Both the position numbers and the translations under genes were made by a program. Shown one piece after another: positions 1 through 6,385 of a DNA stretch of 10,126 nt. The notes below the pieces were generated by a model. That model was not told the DNA's origin, did no database searches, and saw only the letters and a list, made by a program, of their open reading frames with translations. The DNA comes from Promethearchaeota archaeon (GTDB taxonomy: Archaea; Asgardarchaeota; Lokiarchaeia; Sigyniarchaeales; SOKP01): assembly GCA_030615235.1 (NCBI GenBank), contig JAUWZR010000076.1, forward strand, positions 1 through 10,126, in the 5' to 3' direction. Position 1 is the first letter of the stretch. Every line of letters starts with the position of its first letter.

Positions 1-408
1 TGTGGTGGGTTTTCAAGTGAAAACATAAAGAAAATTATAGCGATATCGTCTATGTCGTATTATAAACAAAATTTACCAAAATATAATCTAATTGTTATGC
101 TCAGCTATTTAATTAAGGGAGTTAAATTGTTTCCAAATAAAAAAGAAAATGAAGAACTTTCACCATATATTGTTATTGAACAATTTAAAAGTTTAATTTC
201 AGACGAAGAATGGGAGTATTACTCTCGAAGGGTGTTCCTTATTCATGCTAGAAATGACAGAATAATTAAGTTCAAAAATTTCAAAGAAAATGTTACACTC
301 CTTGGTATCACAGAAAAAAATACATTGATCCTTAAAAAAGGCGGTCATACGCAAAAGAAAAATGAATTACTCTTAGTTGCTGCATCATTAAAGTTCTTTA
401 AATCTTAA
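1..408 (+). CDS. alpha/beta hydrolase, C-terminal part (5' end outside window)
   Basis: The frame is open from base 1 to the TAA at 406-408, so this is the 3' part of a longer gene. The first internal ATG, at 52, is not a convincing start. The fragment opens with Cys-Gly-Gly, which fits the end of a nucleophile elbow G-x-S-x-G-G, placing the catalytic Ser one codon before the window. Near the C-terminus, VFLIHARNDRII has the beta-strand-plus-Asp pattern of the acid residue (Asp codon 256-258). KKGGHTQKKNE supplies the likely catalytic His (codon 346-348), followed by a terminal helix ending LKFFKS. This order is typical of alpha/beta hydrolases such as esterases, lipases and peptidases. The region between has no recognisable lid motif, so the substrate cannot be named. 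An AAATAGC/GCTATTT inverted repeat with a T-run follows the stop. Confidence 0.72.
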   Translation, partial: CGGFSSENIKKIIAISSMSYYKQNLPKYNLIVMLSYLIKGVKLFPNKKENEELSPYIVIEQFKSLISDEEWEYYSRRVFLIHARNDRIIKFKNFKENVTLLGITEKNTLILKKGGHTQKKNELLLVAASLKFFKS

Positions 409-460
409 ATAGCGCATTTTACTGCCTTATAATATGTTTACTTTAAATAAGCTATTTTTT
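407..460 (+). terminator. possible 3' end signal of the hydrolase gene
   Basis: AAATAGC at 407-413 can pair with GCTATTT at 451-457, which runs into six T residues at 455-460. The stem is only 7 bp and the loop is long (37 nt), so the oligo-T run is the more credible archaeal termination signal. The same T-run overlaps the TATA-like element of the next small gene. Confidence 0.3.
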
Positions 461-465
461 ATATA
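455..465 (+). promoter_or_regulatory. TATA-like promoter element for the 59-aa zinc protein
   Basis: TTTTTTATATA lies about 30 nt before the ATG at 492. An archaeal start site about 26 nt downstream of the box centre would fall at roughly 486-490, giving an almost leaderless transcript. No Shine-Dalgarno is visible before that ATG, which agrees with leaderless initiation. In an A+T-rich genome such boxes also arise by chance. Confidence 0.4.
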
Positions 466-491
466 TTCTAAATTAAGTATAATGATTTTTA

Positions 492-671
492 ATGATAAAG
501 TGCCCCCTTTGTTCAGAGGAGCTAAAAGAGCAGAATCTGTATAAGTATTTTCAAATTACTTTAGGTGATCTTATAAATGGAGTGTTTAAAGGTGAAAAAA
601 TTCTTTACTTTCATAGGGAATGTCTTCGTACTTCAGAGCATCGTAATAGTCCACTTTTAACTTCAGTATAG
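492..671 (+). CDS. small putative zinc-binding protein (59 aa, CxxC...HxxC)
   Basis: An ATG at 492 opens a 59-codon frame ending in TAG at 669-671. The protein begins MIKCPLCSEEL and contains YFHREC, giving Cys4, Cys7, His41 and Cys44. These have the spacing expected of one zinc site in a zinc-ribbon, treble-clef or LIM-like finger (CPxC knuckle, about 34 residues, HxxC knuckle). The strong CPLC and HREC motifs and the upstream TATA-like box make chance less likely than for a random short frame. It lies between a hydrolase on the same strand and an ATP-grasp gene that converges on it, with only 37 nt separating the two stops. No family name can be given. It could be a nucleic-acid-binding or protein-adaptor module; this is inference from the zinc motif alone. 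Confidence 0.6.
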   Translation: MIKCPLCSEELKEQNLYKYFQITLGDLINGVFKGEKILYFHRECLRTSEHRNSPLLTSV

Positions 672-708
672 GAATAGCTGTCTGAGCTTACATGTAAATG
701 AATTGGAT

Positions 709-2148
709 CTAGTTCAGATAATTACTCCAATTTGAAAATTGCATGATATCATTGTAGTTCTCGATCATGCTTTTGAACATTAAAGATCCAATGCAAAATA
801 AGTTGGTAAAATCTGTAGATTTTAAATTTAATAGCTTACCATTCTCCTCTGATAAACCAATTCCACGATTAACTTCTATTCTTCCATCGTACCCTGATAA
901 ATTTACAACAAATTCTTCTTTGTTTAAACCTTTAAGATATCGACCCCTTGCGATACGAGCTAACCCTCCGATAGGAATAATTTGGTTTTTGTTTAGAGCA
1001 AAATATAGCCGTAGATCAAATGTATGCTTAAAGCCTTCCCAATTAATAAGAGAAAAATTGACTTTTTCTTGAATTGTGTAAGGGAAAGGATTTCGCTTTC
1101 TTGAGAATTTTGCATAGAATTCTTTTTTGCTTTCATCTAATTTCTTCTTAATCTCCATCGCATTATGATTTTTGAGAATTTGCATTACTCCTGCTCCTCC
1201 AGATCCTCCGCTTGGTTTAATCATAAATGATTTCTTAAAGGTTTTTATCATTCTGGTTACTTTATCGATTAAATCCTTCTCATCGTAGGCTTTGGCAAAA
1301 ACTAAACTTTTTAAATTATATTTTTCAAGGCGATTCTTTATTAGATGGCTAGCTAAATATGTGAGGGATTTATCATCTGTTATTTTAAAGATAGGATTTA
1401 CGATTGTGGAATTAATTTGACGATAATCTTCTCGAATCATATTGATAAATTTCTCATTGTTTAATCTCCTAGCTATCCCATCTCCTATCAAAACGCTTAC
1501 TTTTTCACCTAGATATCTTATTTCTGTATCGGCAAATGACAGGGCTTTACTTAAATGCTCATAATCGGAAATCAGAAACACAATTTTTGCTTCATGATTC
1601 TTGTCATAAGTATCGGAGTTAAAAATTTTTAGGGACAATCCTAAGGATCTAATTTTCTTCCTAAAATATTCAACCATTATTACCTTTTCGTGAATTAGAG
1701 CATCATCTACGGGGACTCCAATTAACACTAAAATTTTTAAATCTTTATCACTCGATTTTTCAATCGCTTGGGAAATCGATTCAAAATATCCATCATACAT
1801 TAATGCTTGTTGTTTTTTGGTAAGAATTGATAGACCTCTGTTAGAACCACCATTAGTTTCAAGAAGAAAGAAACTTTTACCATGAGAGCTACCACCCACC
1901 ATAAAATCTATGCTACCAGCATAAAATGAATCACTATTATGTAAAAAAATTTCATTATGCTTAGCTAATTTTCTCAACGTATGTTTTCTAATTCCATCTA
2001 CAAAATCATCCTCTTGCGATGCTCGAAGTTTAGCAAAAGAAATTAAGTCAAGACCTAATGACCTTCCCAATGGAACCAATTCTAAATCAGAGTCGGTTAT
2101 GTCTTTTGACATTAATTTAAGGAATTTGGTTAATAAATTTTCTACCAA
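709..2148 (-). CDS. circularly permuted ATP-grasp superfamily protein, substrate unknown
   Basis: This looks like a divergent circularly permuted ATP-grasp enzyme. ATP-grasp enzymes form an amide or similar bond through an acyl-phosphate. In the 479-residue reading, the metal-binding D...E-x-N element comes first (Asp81 in GSIDFMV, Glu97 and Asn99 in LLETNGG). It is followed by a central linker domain and a TDDKS motif at 257-261. The ATP-binding loop MIKPSGGSGGAG (309-320, Lys311), QEKV at 360-363, FDLR at 377-380, PIGGLARIARGR at 392-403 and VVNLSGYDG at 414-422 close it. The late motifs resemble DLR, PGGLTRVA and VVNSS of the CP_ATPgrasp_2 group. The frame starts at TTG 2148, where upstream stops prevent extension; ATG 2112 (codon 13) is the alternative. 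A TATA-like TAATATTAA lies 20-28 nt before the TTG. No partner gene hints at the substrate; the next gene on the strand is the polynucleotide kinase 75 nt away. Confidence 0.75.
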   Translation of the reverse strand: MVENLLTKFLKLMSKDITDSDLELVPLGRSLGLDLISFAKLRASQEDDFVDGIRKHTLRKLAKHNEIFLHNSDSFYAGSIDFMVGGSSHGKSFFLLETNGGSNRGLSILTKKQQALMYDGYFESISQAIEKSSDKDLKILVLIGVPVDDALIHEKVIMVEYFRKKIRSLGLSLKIFNSDTYDKNHEAKIVFLISDYEHLSKALSFADTEIRYLGEKVSVLIGDGIARRLNNEKFINMIREDYRQINSTIVNPIFKITDDKSLTYLASHLIKNRLEKYNLKSLVFAKAYDEKDLIDKVTRMIKTFKKSFMIKPSGGSGGAGVMQILKNHNAMEIKKKLDESKKEFYAKFSRKRNPFPYTIQEKVNFSLINWEGFKHTFDLRLYFALNKNQIIPIGGLARIARGRYLKGLNKEEFVVNLSGYDGRIEVNRGIGLSEENGKLLNLKSTDFTNLFCIGSLMFKSMIENYNDIMQFSNWSNYLN

Positions 2149-2223
2149 TTACATCACTCACTCGTGATTTAATATTAGTTAGACCATATTCCAATTTAAC
2201 TACTAAATTTTTCAAGCTTTTAA

Positions 2224-3429
2224 CTATAAATAAAGATAACCCTGGTGATTTCCTTTTATACTTAACCTTAGACTACCTAGTAAGATTTTTCTTACTCTAC
2301 TCTGCTCTTTAAAATTTAAATCCGAAAAAAGAAGAATATATTTTTTCTCTAAATTAATTACGAAAAGTAGACATATTCGAATAAGCTTCGAATCTTCTGT
2401 TAATAACGCAGAAATTACATAATGATAAGGGAGAGATCTTAAGACATTGAGATCGATTTCTTCTTCTGTGACTTTATCTTCCTCTTGGTTGTAGCCCGCT
2501 TTAATGAATTTAATCCCTTCTAAAGGTATCGATATTTTCCTAAATTTTTCTAAAACTTTTGCAAACTGACTCTGCCGTAAAAACCTTCTTTCTTCTTTAT
2601 CTTTTTCATAAAAATATTTATTTTCTTCCTTTAAAAAAAATATTTTTCTTTTTTTCGATTTAGACGCATTCTTTTCAATATCTTCTAATTCTTCAATATC
2701 GTCATCATGAAATACAATTAAAAGATCAGGATCAACGGTGTTTATGAAAAAGTTTTTATATATGATTCCTGCCTCAGTTTTTATCCATCCATCGCTGTCA
2801 ATAAAAATGATATCAATGTTTTCATGCTTTGATAAGAATCGATCTATTAAATCAATACATGAATGAGCTATAATAAATTTGAAATTTGCCTTTGGGAATG
2901 TACTTCCAATAAATACTGTTTCTTCAGCATCAATTTCAGCGCTCGAAACGATGTTTTTATTAATTTCTCCAATGTTAAGAGTTGTAGGAAGGTATAATAG
3001 TTGTTGTCCTAAATCAGAATCCAGGAAACCTGCTTTCAATCCTTCTTTAAGTATGTTGTTTGCAAGATATTTGAGGAGAGTCGTTTTACCATTGCTCAAA
3101 CCTAAAACCATCAGTTTTAAAGGTTTTTTTTTCTCATTTTTCCTAATTTCATTTATAACAGAATCCTTGATTTTAACCCATTCTTTGTTAATAGTGTTTT
3201 CTTCTACTATTTCTATATTTTCTCTATTATTTGTAAAAATCTCTAATTTCGATGGTTCCAGTGCGAATAATGGATAACTATTAGCACCGGGTACAATAAG
3301 AGTGTTTTCTACCTCGCTTCTCTTTGGTGAAAATTCCTTTCCAAACACTTCCACCTTTCCTTCTAATAAAGTAACTCTTGAAGGTCCTTTTACTAAAAGA
3401 GTGTGATCTTTTTGCACTTCTTGAATCAT
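2224..3429 (-). CDS. Clp1/Grc3/NOL9-family polynucleotide 5'-kinase
   Basis: Members of this family transfer the ATP gamma-phosphate to 5'-OH ends of RNA or DNA and take part in RNA processing. Numbering from the ATG (401 aa), an N-terminal beta-rich domain (about 1-95) precedes the P-loop kinase core. Diagnostic motifs are GLSNGKTT at 110-117 (Walker A), FLDSDLGQQ at 135-143 (family D-x-D-x-G-Q), IIFIDSDGW at 207-215 (the DTDGW Walker B block) and an arginine-rich lid EERRFLRQ at 279-286. The C-terminal 90 residues form the variable domain. The Walker A has only three residues between Gly110 and GKT, where GxxxxGK[ST] has four. The ATG at 3429 is preferred over a TTG at 3441 because GAGGA lies just upstream of it. 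Family assignment is firm; activity and substrate are not. Confidence 0.85.
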   Translation of the reverse strand: MIQEVQKDHTLLVKGPSRVTLLEGKVEVFGKEFSPKRSEVENTLIVPGANSYPLFALEPSKLEIFTNNRENIEIVEENTINKEWVKIKDSVINEIRKNEKKKPLKLMVLGLSNGKTTLLKYLANNILKEGLKAGFLDSDLGQQLLYLPTTLNIGEINKNIVSSAEIDAEETVFIGSTFPKANFKFIIAHSCIDLIDRFLSKHENIDIIFIDSDGWIKTEAGIIYKNFFINTVDPDLLIVFHDDDIEELEDIEKNASKSKKRKIFFLKEENKYFYEKDKEERRFLRQSQFAKVLEKFRKISIPLEGIKFIKAGYNQEEDKVTEEEIDLNVLRSLPYHYVISALLTEDSKLIRICLLFVINLEKKYILLFSDLNFKEQSRVRKILLGSLRLSIKGNHQGYLYL

Positions 3430-3434
3430 AATTT

Positions 3435-3439
3435 TCCTC
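3435..3439 (-). promoter_or_regulatory. Shine-Dalgarno site of the polynucleotide kinase gene
   Basis: On the minus strand GAGGA stands 5 nt before the ATG at 3429. It decides between that ATG and the in-frame TTG at 3441, which overlaps the site. Confidence 0.6.
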
Positions 3440-3480
3440 AAATCATCCCATATTAAGTGATAATTATTTCTCTCCTTACA

Positions 3481-3488
3481 TTTTATAC
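3481..3488 (-). promoter_or_regulatory. TATA-like element for the polynucleotide kinase gene
   Basis: The minus strand reads AGTATAAAA here. A start about 26 nt downstream would leave a leader of roughly 28 nt that contains the GAGGA ribosome site, which is coherent for a leadered mRNA. Confidence 0.4.
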
Positions 3489-3568
3489 TTATTAACTAAC
3501 AGAAATATACTTTTTCTTTCCTATACTGAATTTTTTATTTGTTCCATTTTTGTAAAGACTATGGATTT

Positions 3569-4096
3569 TTACTTCTTAAATTCTTTATAACAAGGGATGC
3601 ACATAATTTTTCCTTGATAATTCATCATACGGCTGTCCATTGTAAGTTCATCACATATCTCGCATGGCTCTGATTCTTCTATTTGAGCCATCATAGGAGG
3701 ATAATATTCAATATTTCTAATTTCAAAAACATCTTCAGGTTCCAAACCAAGAAACTTCTGAATTTTCTCATCTCTTGACAATTTTTTATTATTTAAAATA
3801 GACTTTTTTAAAGCTAATCTAACCCCTTTTTGATTTTTTCTACTGTAGATGTTATAGTTGTTTTTGCCATAATCTTTATGAATTAAATTGCCTTTCCCAT
3901 ATGTGGTACCTAATAAAACTTGGAGTGCATCAACGCTACAATTGTCAGTTTCGACTACAGCTACTAGTTCTTCATCAGGGGAGTGCTCAAAACCATGTTC
4001 TAAAGCATATTTAGCAGCCAACACGCCTATAGCAATTCCGGGACAAATATGCCCATGAAAAATTGTAGCTTTTTTCATTAACTCTCTAATTTCCAC
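3569..4096 (-). CDS. FmdE-family protein with C-terminal zinc ribbon
   Basis: This 175-residue protein has the signature of the FmdE family, named after formylmethanofuran dehydrogenase subunit E. FHGHICPGIAIG at 13-24 carries the HGHxCPG motif with Cys18. ETDNCSVDALQ at 49-59 supplies a second conserved Cys53. The following LLGTTYGKGNL is also family-typical. The C-terminus adds a treble-clef or DksA-like zinc ribbon with Cys145-x2-Cys148 and Cys166-x2-Cys169. The start is GTG at 4096, since the helix MEIRELMKKA leads directly into the motif; ATG 4078 would trim that helix. A TATA-like TTATTAAA lies 25-32 nt upstream, fitting a leaderless start at the GTG. No fmd/fwd tungsten or molybdenum enzyme genes adjoin it. 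The name is therefore a family label, and a metal-, molybdopterin- or redox-related role is only inference. Confidence 0.85.
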   Translation of the reverse strand: MEIRELMKKATIFHGHICPGIAIGVLAAKYALEHGFEHSPDEELVAVVETDNCSVDALQVLLGTTYGKGNLIHKDYGKNNYNIYSRKNQKGVRLALKKSILNNKKLSRDEKIQKFLGLEPEDVFEIRNIEYYPPMMAQIEESEPCEICDELTMDSRMMNYQGKIMCIPCYKEFKK

Positions 4097-4120
4097 TTTA
4101 AATCAGCATATTATTTTAGA

Positions 4121-4128
4121 TTTAATAA
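4121..4128 (-). promoter_or_regulatory. TATA-like element for the FmdE-family gene
   Basis: TTATTAAA on the minus strand is centred about 28 nt before the GTG at 4096, the distance expected for a leaderless archaeal transcript. It lies in the 84-bp divergent region shared with the Mut7-C gene. Confidence 0.4.
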
Positions 4129-4180
4129 AAATATCAAATATATTAATTTATTTTATGACTTAAATATAATTGTAATAGGT

Positions 4181-4672
4181 ATGAAATTTCTTGTAGATGC
4201 AATGTTAGGTAAACTTGCTAGATTCTTAAGAATTTTTGGTTATGATACTGTATATGCCAACGATTTAATAGAATACTATAACATTAATCCTGTTCCCGAT
4301 ATTAGCTTAAAAGAATACGCACAATCGACTAACAGAACAATCATAACTAAAGATCTCCCGTTTTATAAGGATAATATGGACAACGCAATTCTTCTTGAAG
4401 GAGAGGGAATATATTCGTATTTAAATCAACTTAAACAAAAATTAAAGTTACAATTAAAATTTAACATTCAGAATACAAGATGTTCGACTTGTAATTCACC
4501 TCTTCAAGAAGTTAGTAATAAGATTTTGATAAAAAAATTAGTAAAACGTGAAACTTTTTTGAACTACAATGAATTTTTTCAATGTGTTAGTCCAACATGT
4601 AGAAAAGTATTTTGGAATGGACCACATATAGCGGATATTAATAGAAAAATACAAAATATGACCGAAAACTAA
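4181..4672 (+). CDS. Mut7-C (PIN-like) RNase domain protein with zinc ribbon
   Basis: The 163 residues match the Mut7-C family (formerly DUF82), a PIN-like fold fused to a zinc ribbon and found widely in archaea. The N-terminus MKFLVDAMLGKLARFLRIFG carries the first acidic residue (Asp6) and the invariant GKLARFLR helix. Asp40 in VPDISLKEYA and Asp58 in TIITKDLPF are further PIN-type acidic positions. The C-terminal ribbon has Cys101-x2-Cys104 (RCSTCNSPL) and Cys135-x4-Cys140, followed by KVFWNGPHI, the family's KVYWxGSH ending. The x4 spacing in the second knuckle is one or two residues wider than the usual CxxC form. An RNA-cleaving role is expected from the family, but the target is unknown. 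It is divergent from the FmdE-like gene, and its stop overlaps the stop of the next gene on the opposite strand by 4 nt. Confidence 0.88.
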   Translation: MKFLVDAMLGKLARFLRIFGYDTVYANDLIEYYNINPVPDISLKEYAQSTNRTIITKDLPFYKDNMDNAILLEGEGIYSYLNQLKQKLKLQLKFNIQNTRCSTCNSPLQEVSNKILIKKLVKRETFLNYNEFFQCVSPTCRKVFWNGPHIADINRKIQNMTEN

Positions 4673-4905
4673 GTCTTAGTGCTTGAGAAGAAGTTCTTCT
4701 TTATATCGTTAAATCTTGCTTTAACCTTTTCTGCTTCTGCTTTTGCTCCTCCCTTTTCAAACATCGTATGCGCTTGAGAGAGTAATTCAAGGGATTTTTT
4801 GTATTCTTTATTTTTAAAGTGGTTTTCTGAAAGTTCAACTAAATAATGCCCTTTCTTAACAAAAAACTCTATGAATTGTGAAGAAGTATCTATTTTCCGA
4901 CTCAT
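4669..4905 (-). CDS. small helical, TPR-like hypothetical protein (78 aa)
   Basis: The ATG at 4905 is chosen over an in-frame GTG three codons upstream. The protein is charged and predicted all-helical. The segment NHFKNKEYKKSLELLSQAH followed by an FEKGG turn and a further helix (EAEKVKARFNDIKKN) has the small/large residue rhythm of one to one and a half tetratricopeptide-type hairpins. There is no signal peptide, membrane segment or cysteine. A TATA-like AAATAAATATA lies about 30-45 nt upstream. The 3' end overlaps the Mut7-C stop by 4 nt on the opposite strand. Function is unknown; a protein-interaction role is suggested only by the helical-hairpin pattern. Confidence 0.6.
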   Translation of the reverse strand: MSRKIDTSSQFIEFFVKKGHYLVELSENHFKNKEYKKSLELLSQAHTMFEKGGAKAEAEKVKARFNDIKKNFFSSTKT

Positions 4906-4959
4906 ATTAAACACAATGTATTTTTTTCTAGGTATATTTATTTAATAAAGCTAGATAAA

Positions 4960-5124
4960 TTAAAAATTTGTATTTTTCGATTTAATAAATTTAGTTTGGA
5001 ACTCATCCATTTCAATTACTTTTGCTTTTAACCTAGATTCATTAGCAGCAAAAGCCATGAGATGACTTTCAATAGTAATGTTGGCGTTTGTTAAGGGTTG
5101 AGTTTTTTCTTTTTTTTCTTTCAT
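4960..5124 (-). CDS. very small hypothetical protein (54 aa)
   Basis: A frame from ATG 5124 to TAA at 4960-4962 encodes 54 residues beginning MKEKKEKTQPLTNANITIES. It has a Lys/Glu-rich start, a middle stretch (HLMAFAANESRLKAKVIEMD) that could form one amphipathic helix, and a Lys-rich tail. It has no cysteines and no membrane segment. No family is recognised. It fills the gap between the aroC stop and the TPR-like gene on the same strand, and no longer frame competes there. The sequence is not pure A+T filler, but a chance frame of this length in A+T-rich spacer DNA cannot be excluded. Confidence 0.38.
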   Translation of the reverse strand: MKEKKEKTQPLTNANITIESHLMAFAANESRLKAKVIEMDEFQTKFIKSKNTNF

Positions 5125-5167
5125 ATTCGTTTCTCTTTTGATAAAGTTCTATTTTACTGGCATTATC

Positions 5168-5186
5168 ATATTAAAAATTTTAATAT
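5168..5186. repeat. 19-bp perfect palindrome downstream of aroC
   Basis: ATATTAAAA-A-TTTTAATAT has two 9-bp arms around a single central base. It lies between the aroC stop and the 54-aa frame. It could be part of a termination region, an operator for the small gene, or simply an A/T-only chance palindrome. Confidence 0.35.
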
Positions 5187-5200
5187 AACAATGTATCAAT

Positions 5201-5206
5201 AAAAAA
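5201..5206 (-). terminator. oligo-T terminator of aroC
   Basis: On the minus strand the aroC TAA is followed immediately by six T residues. Archaeal RNA polymerase commonly terminates at such oligo-T runs without a hairpin, so this is a plausible aroC 3' end. Confidence 0.4.
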
Positions 5207-6316
5207 TTAGCTATTTAATACAGTTGGAATAAAACCTTCAATTAATAATTGATCTAATAGTACGATCGCTAACATTGATTCTACTATTACAACTGCTCTT
5301 GGAACTATGCAAGGGTCATGGTCTCCTTCTAGCTCGATTTCAGTTTCTTTCATAGTTCTAATGTTGACAGTTTTTTGCCGTTTTCCTATAGATGCTGTTG
5401 GTTTTATAGCAATTCGCAAACTTAAAGGCATTCCTGTAGAAATACCTCCTATTATTCCCCCAGAATCATTTTTTAAGGTTGCAACCTTCCCATTTTTTAT
5501 AATCCAAGGATCGTTGTGTTCTGATCCTCTCATATTCACGGCTTTGAAGCCAGCGCCAAATTCTATACCTTTAATTGCCGGGATCGCAAAAATGGCTCTA
5601 CTAATCTTAGATTCAAGGCTATTGAAGATTGGCCCGCCAATACCCGGGGGGATATTTTTAACGATACACTTTATGCTTCCACCTACTGAGTCCTTCGAAT
5701 TTTTGATATATTCGATTTCATTTTCCATTTTTAATGATAATTTCGCATTTAGAGATCTTACAGGAGATTCTTCCCTAACTTTGGCAAGCTGCTCAAGATT
5801 ATCAGCAGAATACTCAGTTGGGTCTGTAATTTTTCCAATACTCTCTGTATATGCAAATATAAAGATGTTGAATTTGTTTAAAATCAATTTCGCGATTGCA
5901 CCTGCCATTACAAATCCAGCGGTTATTCTCCCTGAGAATCTTCCTGATCCACGATAATCAGCAAATCCACCATATTTCTTTATTAAAACATAATCTACAT
6001 GAGAAGGTCTTAATAAATCTTTAAATCTATCGTATTTTGTCGAATCAAACGATTGGTTTTTGATGATTAAACAAATTGGGGCACCTGTTGTTTTATCATT
6101 AAAAATTCCCGATAGAACCTCAACTTTATCTAATTCTTTACGGGCTGTAGTCAGGTGCGATTGTCCAGGTTTTCGTTTATCTAATTCATGCTGAATAAAA
6201 TCTAAATCAAAATTTAATCCAGCGGGTGTACCATCAATCAAAACTCCAATTACTTTACCATGGCTCTCTCCAAATGAAGAAATTTTAAATCTAGTTCCTA
6301 ACGTGTTATCTCCCAT
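5207..6316 (-). CDS. aroC: chorismate synthase
   Basis: AroC removes phosphate from 5-enolpyruvylshikimate-3-phosphate to give chorismate, the last common precursor of Phe, Tyr and Trp, using reduced FMN as catalyst. The 369-residue protein has the expected blocks in order: FGESHG at 15-20 with the conserved His19, KRKPGQSHLTTAR at 47-59, RPSHVDYV at 103-110 and ADYRGSGRFSGRITAG at 119-134. FGAGFKAVNMRGSEHND at 253-269, GGIIGGISTGMPL at 286-298, IKPTASIGKRQ at 304-314 and HDPCIVPRA at 333-341 complete it. The length is normal for the family. The frame extends upstream to ATG 6325 and TTG 6328, but MGDNTLGTRFKI at ATG 6316 matches the usual N-terminus. It is divergent from aroA, which makes its substrate. 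Its TATA box is one arm of the dyad at 6350-6385. Confidence 0.97.
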   Translation of the reverse strand: MGDNTLGTRFKISSFGESHGKVIGVLIDGTPAGLNFDLDFIQHELDKRKPGQSHLTTARKELDKVEVLSGIFNDKTTGAPICLIIKNQSFDSTKYDRFKDLLRPSHVDYVLIKKYGGFADYRGSGRFSGRITAGFVMAGAIAKLILNKFNIFIFAYTESIGKITDPTEYSADNLEQLAKVREESPVRSLNAKLSLKMENEIEYIKNSKDSVGGSIKCIVKNIPPGIGGPIFNSLESKISRAIFAIPAIKGIEFGAGFKAVNMRGSEHNDPWIIKNGKVATLKNDSGGIIGGISTGMPLSLRIAIKPTASIGKRQKTVNIRTMKETEIELEGDHDPCIVPRAVVIVESMLAIVLLDQLLIEGFIPTVLNS

Positions 6317-6349
6317 TATAACCATCAAATATGTGATATATTTGAACCA

Positions 6350-6385
6350 TACTCACTATATAAGTCAACTAATATATATTGAGTA
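6350..6385. promoter_or_regulatory. dyad of two outward-facing TATA elements between aroC and aroA
   Basis: The 13-nt arm TATATAGTGAGTA (minus strand, 6350-6362) is matched by TATATATTGAGTA (plus strand, 6373-6385), one mismatch in 13, around a 10-bp spacer. The minus-strand TATATA is about 30-45 nt before the possible aroC starts, as expected for its promoter. The plus-strand copy faces aroA but lies about 155 nt from its ATG. The symmetry suggests either paired divergent promoters with a shared downstream TGAGTA element or an operator covering both boxes. The arrangement is seen directly; regulation is inferred. Confidence 0.5.

Noticed and set aside
482..544. Alternative ATG-initiated 20-codon frame overlapping the small zinc protein
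   Set aside because: It ends in a stop after 20 codons and lacks any motif, while the +1-shifted frame from 492 has the paired zinc knuckles.
767..1072. Open frame on the plus strand opposite the ATP-grasp gene
   Set aside because: It lies wholly antisense to the conserved C-terminal ATP-grasp motifs and its translation shows no domain pattern.
2879..3277. Open frame on the plus strand opposite the polynucleotide kinase
   Set aside because: It is antisense to the P-loop region; its hydrophobic stretches mirror the kinase codons.
2224..5124. Idea that the ATP-grasp, polynucleotide kinase, FmdE-like and Mut7-C genes form one novel system
   Set aside because: Strands differ, spacers carry separate promoter-like elements, and no shared pathway links them. 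Proximity alone is insufficient.
5307..5957. 216-codon frame on the plus strand inside aroC
   Set aside because: It is antisense to chorismate synthase, whose motifs cover the whole interval. Long antisense frames are common opposite conserved genes.
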